Of a stretch of DNA of 64,000 bases, positions 32,972 to 43,687 are shown piece by piece; position 1 is the first letter of the stretch, and every line of letters starts with the position of its first letter. This DNA comes from Cryptomeria japonica. Lineage: Eukaryota > Streptophyta > Pinopsida > Cupressales > Cupressaceae. The translations under genes and the position numbers were made by a program. Location of the stretch: positions 310,949,118 through 311,013,117 of the forward strand of contig NC_081408.1 in the NCBI RefSeq assembly GCF_030272615.1, read 5' to 3'. The notes under the pieces are model-generated. The model was not told the DNA's origin and made no database searches. It saw only the letters and a program-made list of their open reading frames with translations.

Positions 32972-34096
32972 GTGTAAATTGGGCTTATAAGTCCAATTTA
33001 CACCAAAAAATTGGTGAAAAGAAAAACAAAGTGGATTTCAGACTTATAAGTCCGATTTGCACTTGAGAGGCTCAAAAATATAAAATGGTGTAAATTGGGC
33101 TTGAAAGTTTGAGTTGCACCTAGGAAGATCAAATAACACCAAATGGTGGCAATCAGACTTTCAAACCCAATTCACACCATGTTTAAAGAAAATAAAGGTA
33201 ATACTGCATTTCGTGTATGTTGTGTTATACCCCTGACATACACCATGGGAAGGAAGAATGGTGTAGGTTGCAGATATGGCCTTGACATATACCACATAAC
33301 ATGGATTAGGAAAAAATGTGCACAACATGAAAATGATGTAGGTTCGGGATATGGCCTTGATATACACTAGAAGCCAAGGCATCGGTGTAGGTCAAGATCA
33401 TACCCCCAACATACACCAAAAAAAAATGATAAATCAAATGATGTATGCCAACCTATGTTCATGACATACATCATTGAAAGTGTGATGTATGTCAGGATCA
33501 CAGGTCTGACATACATCAAACTTCACATGAGACTACAAAAATCAGTGGATACGGTGATGACATAGGGCAGGAAGATAGCCCCGATATACATTCAACTATG
33601 AGATCTCAAGAAAAAATCATGTTGAGGTCATACCCATGACATTAACCATGATGTAACAAGGTGCATGTCATGATTATAAACCCAACATGCACCATGAAAG
33701 CTCAGGAAAAACCCACAAAGGGTGAAATAAAAAGAAAAGAAAGATATGTTGAGAAGAATTAGCTTCAGCCTTGAGCAATCACTCTCCACAATCCACTGGA
33801 AAACCCTTGAACAACTAAGGGCACAAAGAAAGATAAAAGGGAAAATGAAGTGGAATAAATCAAAACAAAATCGAACTCACAATGCAATTAATATGTAAGT
33901 TTGTAAGAAATAAATGCATACTTCAAGCTTATAAGCTTGATTTACACAAAAAGACCCAAACATGGTGTAATTCAAACTTATAAGCCTAAAGTACATCATT
34001 TTAAGAAAAGAGTGTAGTTTCGGAGTTAAAATTCTTTCATAGCACCAAAAGACTAAAAGGTAGTGTAATGTCAGACTTTAAGTCTAACTTTGCACC
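32972..34096. repeat. Array of ~17 interspersed 32-36-nt palindromes
   Basis: Units start at about 32972, 33031, 33087, 33145, 33213, 33260, 33335, 33384, 33440, 33484, 33554, 33621, 33660, 33916, 33964, 34012 and 34063. Most begin GGTGTA or GATGTA and end TACACC or TACATC, with arms of 9-16 bp. The first (32972-33003) is palindromic over its whole 32 nt except one G.T pair. The one at 33484-33517 has perfect 12-bp arms GATGTATGTCAG/CTGACATACATC. The one at 33916-33947 has a perfect 18-bp core TCAAGCTTATAAGCTTGA. Spacers of ~15-50 bp are unique (a larger gap lies at 33694-33915). No protein frame explains them. Confidence 0.85.
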
Positions 34097-34215
34097 AGAA
34101 GACAAGAAAAAAATTGTTTAAATTAATTTCCCAAATTAACCAACAAAAATAAGATTAGGAAATGTCAGAAAGATTCCCAATGACTAATGAGGTGAACAAA
34201 ATGCCTTGAAAAACA
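34097..34215. other. Non-coding gap
   Basis: Nothing recognisable between the palindromes and the next LTR. Confidence 0.5.
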
Positions 34216-34560
34216 TGTTGGCAATTGACACTCAATTAATTGGTTTCACTATGTTGTCATTGATGGCAACATGGTATCTTGTTCCGGCTTCTTGTTTTGG
34301 TTCACTTGTGTACTGACAGGAACTTCATAGACACTACACAGGCATCGACACCAATAGGATAGAAGGATTGCTTTGGTTACCAAAAATGGAGGTTGACATG
34401 GTTTATAATATGGTTATCGATATTGTAGGTCGACATCTCTTAGATCTGGCATCAATTGTTTTTGATATTCATGTATTTATGTTATCTAGCCAACATGAAA
34501 TTTGATATTGTAATTATCATTGTAAGTTGACATAAGGCATGATAAGTTGTATAGGGTATA
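34216..34560 (+). repeat. Copia-type LTR family D, 5' fragment cut by Copia C
   Basis: It begins TGTTGGCAATTGACACTCA and matches the first ~345 bp of the Element 5 LTR read in its own orientation. It stops at GTATA (34556-34560) where the Copia C LTR begins. The rest of LTR D would lie beyond the window. Confidence 0.8.
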
Positions 34561-35970
34561 TGTTGGTATTTTGCATCAAGATTGCATTAATGATATGTTG
34601 TCATTGATGTCAATTGAACCGGTAAATGGTATTCATGTTATTGTTGATATTGTTGTTTTTGATATTGGCTAGTAATCGGTAAGAAGAGATTTGTGGAAGA
34701 TGTTGTAAACCTGTATGTTAAGTTTGTGAGTTGAATTGGTGTAAAGGGTTAAACCTTTCTATGTAATCTAACCGGTAAACCCTATTAGCTATTAATCCCT
34801 AACCGACCAAGTTTGATGGTTTTTTATCTGATAAGTGGTAATGATGGAGACACGTGTGATCATTTGATTAAGGAGATATTCAAATCATTTTGGCATGTTT
34901 GTTCTTGTCTAGGGAAGGAGCAAAGTGGATTGCATCTAATGCACAGTGCGTGATGAGTTACAAAGTCTAATAGAGCGGTGATCATGGAGTGGTTGAAATT
35001 GTCCTAAAGAATGTGAAGAGATTGTCATAATTTCTAACGGTCAAGATTGTATCGATTTGTTTGTAATCTCGATGATGAGAATTAGGTTTTTGTTATGTTA
35101 CCGACCTAATTGATTTCTATTTAAGGTAGATGAAGTTGTTTGTGAAGGTTGTTGGCAAGGTTGGTAGAAAACCTGTTGAGTGTATAGTTTCCAAACCGGT
35201 GAATGGAACTACACTCGATAGACTGAAGGTTATAGAAGGATCTGATCAAGCAAAAGTAGTGCTATTCAGATAGATCAACTAAACTGTTATTTTCTAACAA
35301 TTATAGAAGAAGTTAAATCCCTTAACTAAGTAAGCTCTAACAAGCTTGGTTACTCATTAAATCGTCTAACAAGGTGGTCCATTAGTCCGGATTCTTAAAT
35401 CCTCCAGTGAGGTTACTCCTAACAATGTATTGTGCTTCTAACAAGGCATATTTATAAATCCCTTAACTGGGTAATTCCTAACCAGAATTAGTTCTTAATA
35501 GAACTTATTGTAAAGCTCTAACAGGCTTTGGCTCCTAATAGGGCAAAGTCCAAAAGAGTTCAGATAGTTATCCTTGTGAGTCTCATCTCACTGTGGTTTT
35601 TACCTATTTGGGTTTTCCACGGATAAACATTTGTGTCAAGTAGTGAATTCTTTTGTGGATGTGATCTTATTTGTTGAATTGGTTAACCTTTGATAAGGTA
35701 TGTTAAGTAGAAGCATTAAGAGATGAATATGTTGAGTTATGATTAAGCATTGTTAATATTCATAAGATTGAAGTTGTTTACTGTTAAAGTTGTCATAACA
35801 ATTAAACCAGTTGATGTCAAGTATTCTTATGAATATTGATCTTGACTGAGATATGATTACTTTGTTTGACTGAGTTTAAGTTTGGGAACTTTGTATCAGT
35901 TTTTTCAGTATACTGATTCACCCCCCCCCTCAATATTTTACCAGATACTTATTATTTCATCATACCATCA
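34561..35970 (+). repeat. Copia C left LTR
   Basis: It starts TGTTGGTATTTTGC and ends CATACCATCA before the PBS, ~1410 bp. It is repeated at 40407-40907 plus 51154-51953. A TATA-like TATTTAAG is at 35118-35125. A degenerate ~27-bp repeat with 'ctaacaaggt/cctaacaatg/ctaacaggct' runs ~35290-35540. The conserved CTGATTCACCCCCCCC motif is at ~35918. Confidence 0.92.
35118..35125 (+). promoter_or_regulatory. Copia C LTR TATA box
   Basis: TATTTAAG within 'gatttctatttaagg', conserved at 51208-51215 in the right LTR. Confidence 0.5.
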
Positions 35971-35971
35971 A

Positions 35972-35981
35972 TTGGTATCAC
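35972..35981 (+). other. Primer-binding site of Copia C
   Basis: TTGGTATCAC follows the LTR's terminal CA. It matches the tRNA-Met complement TGGTATCA for 8 bases and then departs from GAGCC. Confidence 0.7.
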
Positions 35982-35982
35982 G

Positions 35983-38900
35983 ATGAAGAAAGAAGGTCCA
36001 AAGTTAAACAAATATAACTATAGAATATGGAGTGATAGAATGAAGATTTACATTAAGAGTCTTGGTAGTCAGTATTGGGAGCGTATCAAAAATAAGTATA
36101 CTACACCTACTGGACCTCTAGTTGATGATCAGAAGAAAGAACAACAAGAAAATCACTAGGCACTAGAAGCTATTATTAGTTCCCTATCTGATGTTGAATA
36201 TGTAGATGTTCATGGTCTTGAAACTGCATATGAAGTATGGAAGAAACTAGAAGAGATTTATAGAAGTGATGAATATGTTAAGATTACCAAAGAGGAGAGT
36301 CTAAGAGGCAAGTTTGACAACATGAGAATGTTTGAAGGTGAGAATATCTAGCAATATGGTCAAAGGATTGAAGAGATAGTTGGTGAGATAAAGAGTGTAG
36401 GAGGGAAAGTGGAAGATGCCATAGTAATTAGTAAGGTACTAAGAACCCTTCTATCAATCTATGCTATTCGAGTTGCAGCTATTCAGAAGCTGAAACACAT
36501 TGATAAGACAAAGGTAACTCTTGACTCTATTATTGGCAAACTTACTACTTTTGAACTAAATGTCTATGATGGTAGTGTACATAAATCAGAATCTGCATTT
36601 AGAGCTTCTTTCTCTAACCCATATGTGAGAAGAAGTAGAGATACCGACCATAACTATGAATCTAGACCTAGCAGAGATGCTAAAGATCAAGACAGATTAG
36701 TAGAACTTGAAGCATTGTTGGTAAAATGACTTCCTAGAGGCACTGGTAAATATAGAGGTAAGCTACCTTTAAATTGTTTTGCATGCAACAAGATTGGTCA
36801 TATAGCAGAAAATTACCCTAATGGTGAAAATAAATACAAGAGAGATGAATTTAAGAAATACAAGGGTAAAGACAAGAGAGATTGTCTTGTTGCTATTGAC
36901 AATGGTGTTACTGATGAAGAATCAGATGATGATGCTAGTGAAGGTATTGTGTTTGTAGCAATTAAGGAAGAAATATTAGATCAGAAGGCACTAGTATCTA
37001 GAATAGATAACTCTAATGATTGGATCATTGATAGTGGTTGTTCACATAACATGACTGGTGATCGGAGTAAATTTCTTTCCTTGAAGGAAATCGATGGCGG
37101 TGTTGTCAGATTTGGCAATGACTCACCCTGTATTGTTAAAGGTAAGGGAGTTATTTCTCTTAATTGGAAAAGCAGTGTTGGTGATGTTTATTGGGTTGAA
37201 GGCCTAAAGCACAATCTTCTTAGTGTGGCACAACTTAATGACAGAGGATACCAACTGGAATTTAGAAATGGTATATGCAAAATATTTGACAACAAAGGAG
37301 AATTGATTGCAACTAGTAAACAGACCAGAGGTAATCTATTTCATCTCAATCCTAAAATTAGAAACTGTTTAATTATGAAAGTGGATGATAGTTGGCTCTG
37401 GCATAAGAGATTTTGTCATATTAATTTTGACAATATTATTAAAGTAAGCAAGTCTAAGATAGTAAGAGGTCTGCCTCAGCTAGACAAACCGGTTAATGCT
37501 CTTTGTAAAGAATGTCAACCAGGAAAGATGAATTCTTCAACTTTTAAGAGTAGGTCCTTGTTAGCAGAGCACTTGTTAGATTTGGTTCATACAGATCTAT
37601 ATGGACCAATACGAACAAGAAGCATTCAAGGTGACAGATACTTCATGATCTTCACTGATGATTGTTCAAGGATGATGTGGGTCACATTCTTAAAGGATAA
37701 AAAATGAAGCTTTTGGTAAATTCAAGGCATTTAGAGCCTTAGATGAGAAAGAGAGTGGCAAAAAGATAAAATTTCTAAGAACAGATCAAGGTGGTGAATT
37801 CACTTCTGTAGAGTTCACTAAATATTGTGATGATAATGGTATCAAGTGGTAGCTTTCTACACCAAGGACGCCACAACAGAATGGTATAGCAAAAAGAAAC
37901 AACCGGTCAGTGGTTGAAGCTTCTAGGACTATGTTGATACAAGGTGGTGTATCAAAAATATTTTGGAAAGAAGTTGTAAGTACAACCGTGTACACAATGA
38001 ACCGAGTTTTGGTGAAAAGAGGTAAGGACAAGACCCCTATGAGTACTAGTATGGGAGATCACTTGATGTTAGCTATTTTAAAATATTTGGTAGCAAATGT
38101 TTTATTAAAAGAGGTGATTACATAAGAAAATTTGAAGCTAAGAGTGATGAAATCATATTGCTTGGCTATTCTACCAAGAGTAAGGCCTATAAATGCTTCA
38201 ACAACCAAACATATAAAATTGTTGAAAGTGTTGATGTTCATGTAGATGAATGTCCTGAAATTGCAGAAGGAACTTGTTCTGAGAAGAAGGATGAAGAACC
38301 TTTCAATTTCCTTTGGAACCTGAAATTGTTAAATCCTGATGAACTTGTTCAACCAGAACAAATAAATTTAGAGGAAGATGACAATGATGAAGTTGAACTT
38401 GAAGAGAATGATCATGTTATTCCTAGGTATGTGAGACTAGATCATAACCCTAAACAAATAATTGGGGGTAAGGATGATGGAGTAATAACTAGAAGGAGAA
38501 TAAGAGAGAACTCTTGCATGATATCCACCTTTGAACCTAGAAGTGCTAAAGAGGCATTTGGTGATGATCATTGGGTGAAAGCTATGGAGGAAGAGTTAGA
38601 TCAAATTGACAATAATAATACTTGGACCTTGGTCCCCCAACCGGTAAACAAGAATGTTATAGGTACTAAATGGGTGTTCAAAAACAAGTTAAATGAAGAT
38701 AGTGTTGTAGTTTGGAATAAGGCAAGATTAGTATGCAAAGGTTATAAACAAGAAGAAGGAGAAGACTATGGAGAAACTTTTGCACTAGTAGCAAGACTGG
38801 AAGATGTCAGAACATTACTTGCATTTGCAGCTCATAAAAAGTTCAAGGTATACCAGATGGATGTTAAGTCTGCATTCTTGAATGGGATACTAGAAGAAGA

Positions 38901-40068
38901 GGTCTATATAGAGCAGCCTGATGGTTATGCATTGACAGATAAGAAAGACATGGTATGCAAATTGCATAAAACCTTGTATGGATTAAAGAAGGCACCTAGA
39001 GAATGGTATGAATAACTTCATACTCATTTTATGAAGATAGGATTTACTAAAACTAGTGATGACAACAAAATTTATCTCAAGTCTAAAGGAGATGAAATAT
39101 TGGTTAGTGAAGTATTTATAGATGACATTATATTTGGAGGTAATGATGACATGAGTAATTGTTTTGCAGATGTAATGAAAAATGAATTTGAGATGTCATT
39201 GGTAGGAGAAATAAAAAAATTCATAGGCTTATAGATACAGCAGATGAAGAATGACATTTTTATTACTCAATCCAAGTATGTGAAAGAGGTTTTAAAGATT
39301 TTTGGTATGAGTGAGTGTAAACCGGTTGGAACCCCTGTGGTTACAGGTTGTAAATTGTCCAAGGAATATGCATCTAAGTTTGTAGATGAAAAGGAATATA
39401 GGTTAATGATTGGAAAACTACACTATGTTGTTCACAATCGACCAGATATTGCCCATGAAGTTGGTATTGTTGCTAGATTTCAGCAGAATCCAAAGGAGGC
39501 ACATTTGATGGCAACTAAGAGAATTTTTAGATATCTGAAATGTATTGTTGGCTATGGGTTATGGTATCCATATGGTGGAAATTTTGATTTGAAAACATAC
39601 ACAGATGCTAATTGGGCAAGAAACATTGATGACCAGAAAAGTACTACCGGTGGAGCATTCTTTTTAGGATGAAGGCTAGTCCCTTAGAGTAGTAAAACAC
39701 AGAGTTGCACTTCACAATCTACTGCTGAAGCTGAGTATGTAGCAAATTATATGAATTGCACACAAGCTATGTGGATGAGGCACATTTTGGAAGGTTTAAA
39801 GATAGAAATCTTAGAACCTATAAAGATTTTGTGTGATAATACAAGTGAAATAAACATTTCAAAAAATCTTGTTTTGCACACAAGGACTAAACACATTGAA
39901 TTGAAATATCACTTCTTGAGAGAAAAATTTCAAAGTAAAGATGTTATCTTGGAGCATGTTTCTACCAAGGAGCATCTTGCAAATATATTTACCAAACCTC
40001 TGCCTAAGACCACTTTCAAGTATCTTAGAAGTCAATTGGGAGTTGTCCCTCTTCATGAAGTTAGTTAA
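35983..40068 (+). pseudogene. Copia C gag-pol polyprotein
   Basis: One frame starts at ATG 35983, 1 base after the PBS. Gag (UBN2-type, ~35983-36750) is followed by a zinc knuckle CFACNKIGHIAENY whose last Cys is Tyr, then protease WIIDSGCSHNMTG (~37020). The GAG-pre-integrase part is LWHKRFCHINFDN. Integrase follows with HTDLYGP, TDQGGEF and NGIAKR, where the expected catalytic Glu is Lys. RT (38560-39240) has [18 protein letters not shown] and VFIDDIIFGG. RNase H (39590-40068) has DANWARNIDDQKSTTGG. Two frame shifts (~37705 and between ~38060 and 38150) and about eight stops, at 36157, 36349, 36727, 37849, 39013, 39232, 39670 and 39685, disable it. Confidence 0.93.
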
Positions 40069-40376
40069 GAATGATGCTGATTGCATCAATCCCTGAACCA
40101 CTTGTAGAATCTTATATGGATTGATGAAGGAGTGGATGTATTCCATAGGGGGGGCATCAACATCATAGTAAGAGTAGAATTACATGTTTTACTTTCACTT
40201 TGCCATTCCTATCAAAGGAGGAGATGTATTATGTGTCTGATTAAGTGAACCACTGAGAGGCTGAAGACAGACAAAGCAAGGTGAATATTTGGTAATGTAA
40301 ACCAAGATTCTTATTCACCAATCTCATCAATCTTAGCAGCAATCAATGGCATTGATATTTGTATTGCCATCAATGC
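40069..40376 (+). other. 3' untranslated region of Copia C
   Basis: No gene. A G-run (tagggggggcatc, ~40146) and purine-rich words occur before the PPT. Confidence 0.6.
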
Positions 40377-40389
40377 AAAAGAGGGAGAT
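40377..40389 (+). other. Polypurine tract of Copia C
   Basis: AAAAGAGGGAGAT abuts TGTTGGCATTTTGAG. Confidence 0.8.
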
Positions 40390-40907
40390 TGTTGGCATTT
40401 TGAGTTTGTTGGTATTTTGCATCAAGATTGCATTAATGATATGTTGTCATTGATGTCAATTGAACCAGTAAATGGTATTCATGTTATTGTTGATATTGTT
40501 GTTTTTGATATTGGCTAGTAATCGGTAAGAAGAGATTTGTGGAATATGTTGTAAACCTATATGTTAAGTTTGTCAGTTTAATCGGTGTAAAGGGTTAAAC
40601 CTTTCTATGTAATGTAATCGGTAAACCCTATTAGTTGTTAAACCCTAATCGACCAAGTTTGATGGTTTGTTATCTGATAAGTGGTAATGATGGAGACGTG
40701 TGATCATTTGATTAATGACATATTGAAATCATTTTGGTTCCTTTGTTCTTGTCTAGGGAAGGAGCAAAGTGGATTTCATCTAATGCACAACGTGTGATGA
40801 GTTACAAAGTCCAATAGAGTGGTGATCATGGAGCGGTTGAAATTGTCTTCAAGAATATGAAGAGATTGTCATAATTTCTAATGGTCAAGATTGTACCAAC
40901 TTGTTTG
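40390..40907 (+). repeat. Copia C right LTR, first part
   Basis: From 40407 it matches 34561 onward. The 17 bases 40390-40406 (TGTTGGCATTTTGAGTT) have no counterpart at the left LTR start although they abut the PPT. The LTR is cut at 'acttgtttg', where Element 2 entered. Confidence 0.9.
40903..40907. repeat. Target-site duplication (GTTTG) of Element 2, left copy
   Basis: It is identical to 51149-51153 after the other LTR. The uninterrupted Copia C left LTR has the single form 'tttgtttgtaatctcg' at ~35056. Confidence 0.93.
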
Positions 40908-41545
40908 TGTACATTAGGAAATTAGGAATCATCACAAACAATATATAAATACTAATCATTAGCTCAATCACGAAAGCACAATTGCAATGATCTATCCTAA
41001 ACACATTCAATAGAGACATGAAAATTAAAACATTCAAAGTAAATACTATGCAAACCAGATGTGGATATGAATGCTTCCTTCATGCAGCTGCATTGTTCTT
41101 CTTTCCTCTTCAAATGGTTTGGTTGTGGATCTCACCTACAAGTGCACACACATAATTGAAAGCAAGTAGACAAGATTATTGATCAAGAGTACTAGAAATG
41201 TGATTGACTAGAAATTCGATAGTCTAATTACCAATTCAGAATCAAGGGCTTTGATTGAAGAAATTCATCCAATTTATAGACAAATTGGAGAGATGGATCA
41301 AATTAGCATGATTCAATTCAAATGGAAATTGCAAATCAATTATGTCAATTATGACAAATTTATGACAAATTATGCACTTTCTATGCAAAATTTGTTGATT
41401 GATAATTTATGACAAATTATGACAACTTCTATGTCAAAATTGATTGATTGTCAATTATGACAAATTTATGACAAATTGACATGTCATTTCCATGAATTTA
41501 GGAGAGAAATAGGAGGAAATTGAAATTAGGAATTAGAAGACTTAG

Positions 41546-41665
41546 AGAAGACTTAGGATAAATAAACAATCAGAAGACTTAGGATAAATAAACATTTAAT
41601 TGAAATGAGAAGACTTAGGATAAATAAACATTTAATTGCAATGAGAAGACTTAGGATAAATAAAC
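41546..41665. repeat. Tandem repeat agaagacttaggataaataaac x4
   Basis: Four near-identical copies lie at about 41546, 41571, 41608 and 41644. The right LTR has a single copy near 50340. Confidence 0.85.
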
Positions 41666-41904
41666 AATTTATTAATCCTAAAGGAAGAAATGACACACAA
41701 GGTTAAATGATTAAATCATAAAACCCTAAAAGACGAATTAGCAATGCGAGATTGACAATTAGGTCTCGATTGAAGATAATTGATATCGATCATGATTTTG
41801 AATTGATAACTGACCAATGTGATAAATGATTTGATTGATAAAATGTGCCAATTGACGAGGAACAATGACAAATTGATCCAAATTGAAGCGATTGAGAAGG
41901 ACAA

Positions 41905-42175
41905 CGATCGATGACAAATCAATCGCGAAATCACAAGATTGACAAAAAGACAAGAATTGATGACAAAATAGATTGCAAAATGACAATATTGAAAATGACC
42001 ATGATCGATGACAAATCGATCACAAAATGACAAGATCGAACATGACAACGATCGATGACAAATCGATCGTTAAAACGACAGGATTGAAAATGATAAGGAT
42101 TGATGATAAATCGACAAGATTGATAAGAGTACAACGATTGATGACAAATCGATCACAAGATTGACAGGAGGACAA
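41905..42175. repeat. Degenerate tandem repeat of Element 2 LTR
   Basis: About five to six units of ~45-50 bp have the core 'gatcgatgacaaatcgatc'. The counterpart is ~50573-50870. Ile/Cys/Phe-rich frames across it on the minus strand are by-products of the repeat. Confidence 0.8.
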
Positions 42176-42462
42176 AACCCTAATTAGGATTGATGATGTC
42201 CAAAATGATGACAAATAAGCACGCACATTGATGCAATAGGATAAGATCGATTAAAATCATGACTGGATAGTGTTGTTGACAAGACCAAATTCAAGAGCGA
42301 GACGAATGAAGAATGTAGAAGAATGACTCGATGCTCACAAATGATAAAAACCAAGTATGAATCATAGGAGAAATGTTAATGCGACGCAAAAACCTAAAAT
42401 GAGGCAATGCGCAAATGTTAATGTATGACTTCGCAAGCGTTGACCATTTTTAGGTGTCTACA

Positions 42463-42478
42463 TTTTGCCCCTCTTTGA
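42463..42478 (-). other. Polypurine tract of Element 2
   Basis: The minus strand reads TCAAAGAGGGGCAAAA right before the LTR start TGTAGACACC. Confidence 0.85.
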
Positions 42479-43430
42479 GACAATGCGATTTTAAGTGTTG
42501 TTTCAAAGAACAATAATGAAAATGCCCCAGACAATAATAATGACATATGCATGCCCCCTCGAGGAATTGGCCGGAAACATGCAGAAAAGAGGCCAATTGA
42601 CCGATAAGAATGATAGAACATGATAAGATCAAATAGACTGCCAAGACTGACGGAAGAAATGTTAGTAAGAAGAAATTAGACAGAGGATAGTTAGAGATGA
42701 AGAAAAACTTGCTTTCACTAATGCACTTTGTAGGTGAGAAACTTTATTTAATGTAGCAAAATGGATGCGTAGCATCATGGCATTGAAGGCCAAAGCTGTA
42801 ATGTAACCCTTTTTGCAAAAGACAGACACATCACAGACAAGGAATAGTTCAAAAATCCTAAGACAAACTTGCCCCAGAATGTTATGAAACACTCCACAAA
42901 CAGCAAACACAACAAAAAACAAAAGGGACCATGAACCATCTCGGTCACTCTAAATCACTCAGTGACATCATCGAGCAACATAGGAACATGATCAAAAATA
43001 AATCAATAAAAAGATAAGATGCACAAATTCGAACAAATCAAACAAACATCTTGATCTTCATTGTCAAAAGTTGAAAATGTTGATAAGACGATCATGCTGT
43101 CTGGTTTCAGGACATGTGATACCCCGTCTAAGACAAGACATAGTCTGGTTTCAAGTATACCACACCCTGTATAAGACCCATGATAGTAGAGACAAGGACA
43201 AATGATTTGCGGTTGATTGATATGACAATTTTGATCAGTTTGAATGTCTGGTTTGATTGAAAAAGTTCATCTGTTTACGCATGATTTCATTTAAAGCACA
43301 GCGTGTGATTGATTGCTGTTGGATATATACTTAGTGATTTGTCTTAAGAGGATATTTATTGCAAAATGCTTGTTTTGGATTTGGTTTTTTTGCTTTTTTT
43401 CATTTTTTTTTTGTGTTCATTTTTTTCAGG
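42479..43430. other. 3' non-coding part of Element 2 interior
   Basis: No supported gene; short minus-strand frames (for example 42922-42662) show no motif. Confidence 0.5.
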
Positions 43431-43687
43431 ACTTTATATGATTTTTAGGATTTTTTCAGGACATTTTTCAATTTTTTTTTTTTTGAATTTTTCAGGACAT
43501 TTTTCAATTTTTTTTTGAATTTTTTCAGGACATTTTTCAATTTTTATGATCTTTTTTCAAGACATTTTTCAATTTTTATGATCTTTTTTCAGGACATTAT
43601 TTGATTTTTATGATTTTTTCAGGACATTTTTCAATTTTTTTATGAGATTTTTTCAGGACATTTTTTCAATTTTTTTATGAGATTTTT
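43431..43687. repeat. T-rich tandem repeat with core TTTTTTCAGGACATTTTTCAA
   Basis: About eight units of 28-38 bp, each with 'tcaggacat' (one 'tcaagacat') followed by tttttcaattttt. On the element's sense strand this is an A-rich tract with repeated AUGUCCUGAAAA. Confidence 0.85.

Larger units (their letters stand above)
40908..42462 (-). repeat. Element 2 left LTR (3' LTR)
   Basis: It begins TGTACATTAGG and ends GTGTCTACA, 1555 bp. It contains four copies of 'agaagacttaggataaata' (41546-41665; one copy in the right LTR). A degenerate ~45-50-bp repeat of 'gatcgatgacaaatcgatc..aaaatgacaagattga' covers ~41905-42175. Confidence 0.94.

Noticed and set aside
32972-34096. CRISPR array
   Set aside because: Units vary in sequence and spacing, are palindromes rather than identical direct repeats, and the context is plant retrotransposon DNA.
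41716-42226. Cys/Ile/Phe-rich minus-strand ORFs in Element 2 LTR
   Set aside because: They read through the gatcgatgacaaatcgatc repeat in all frames; by-products of the repeat.
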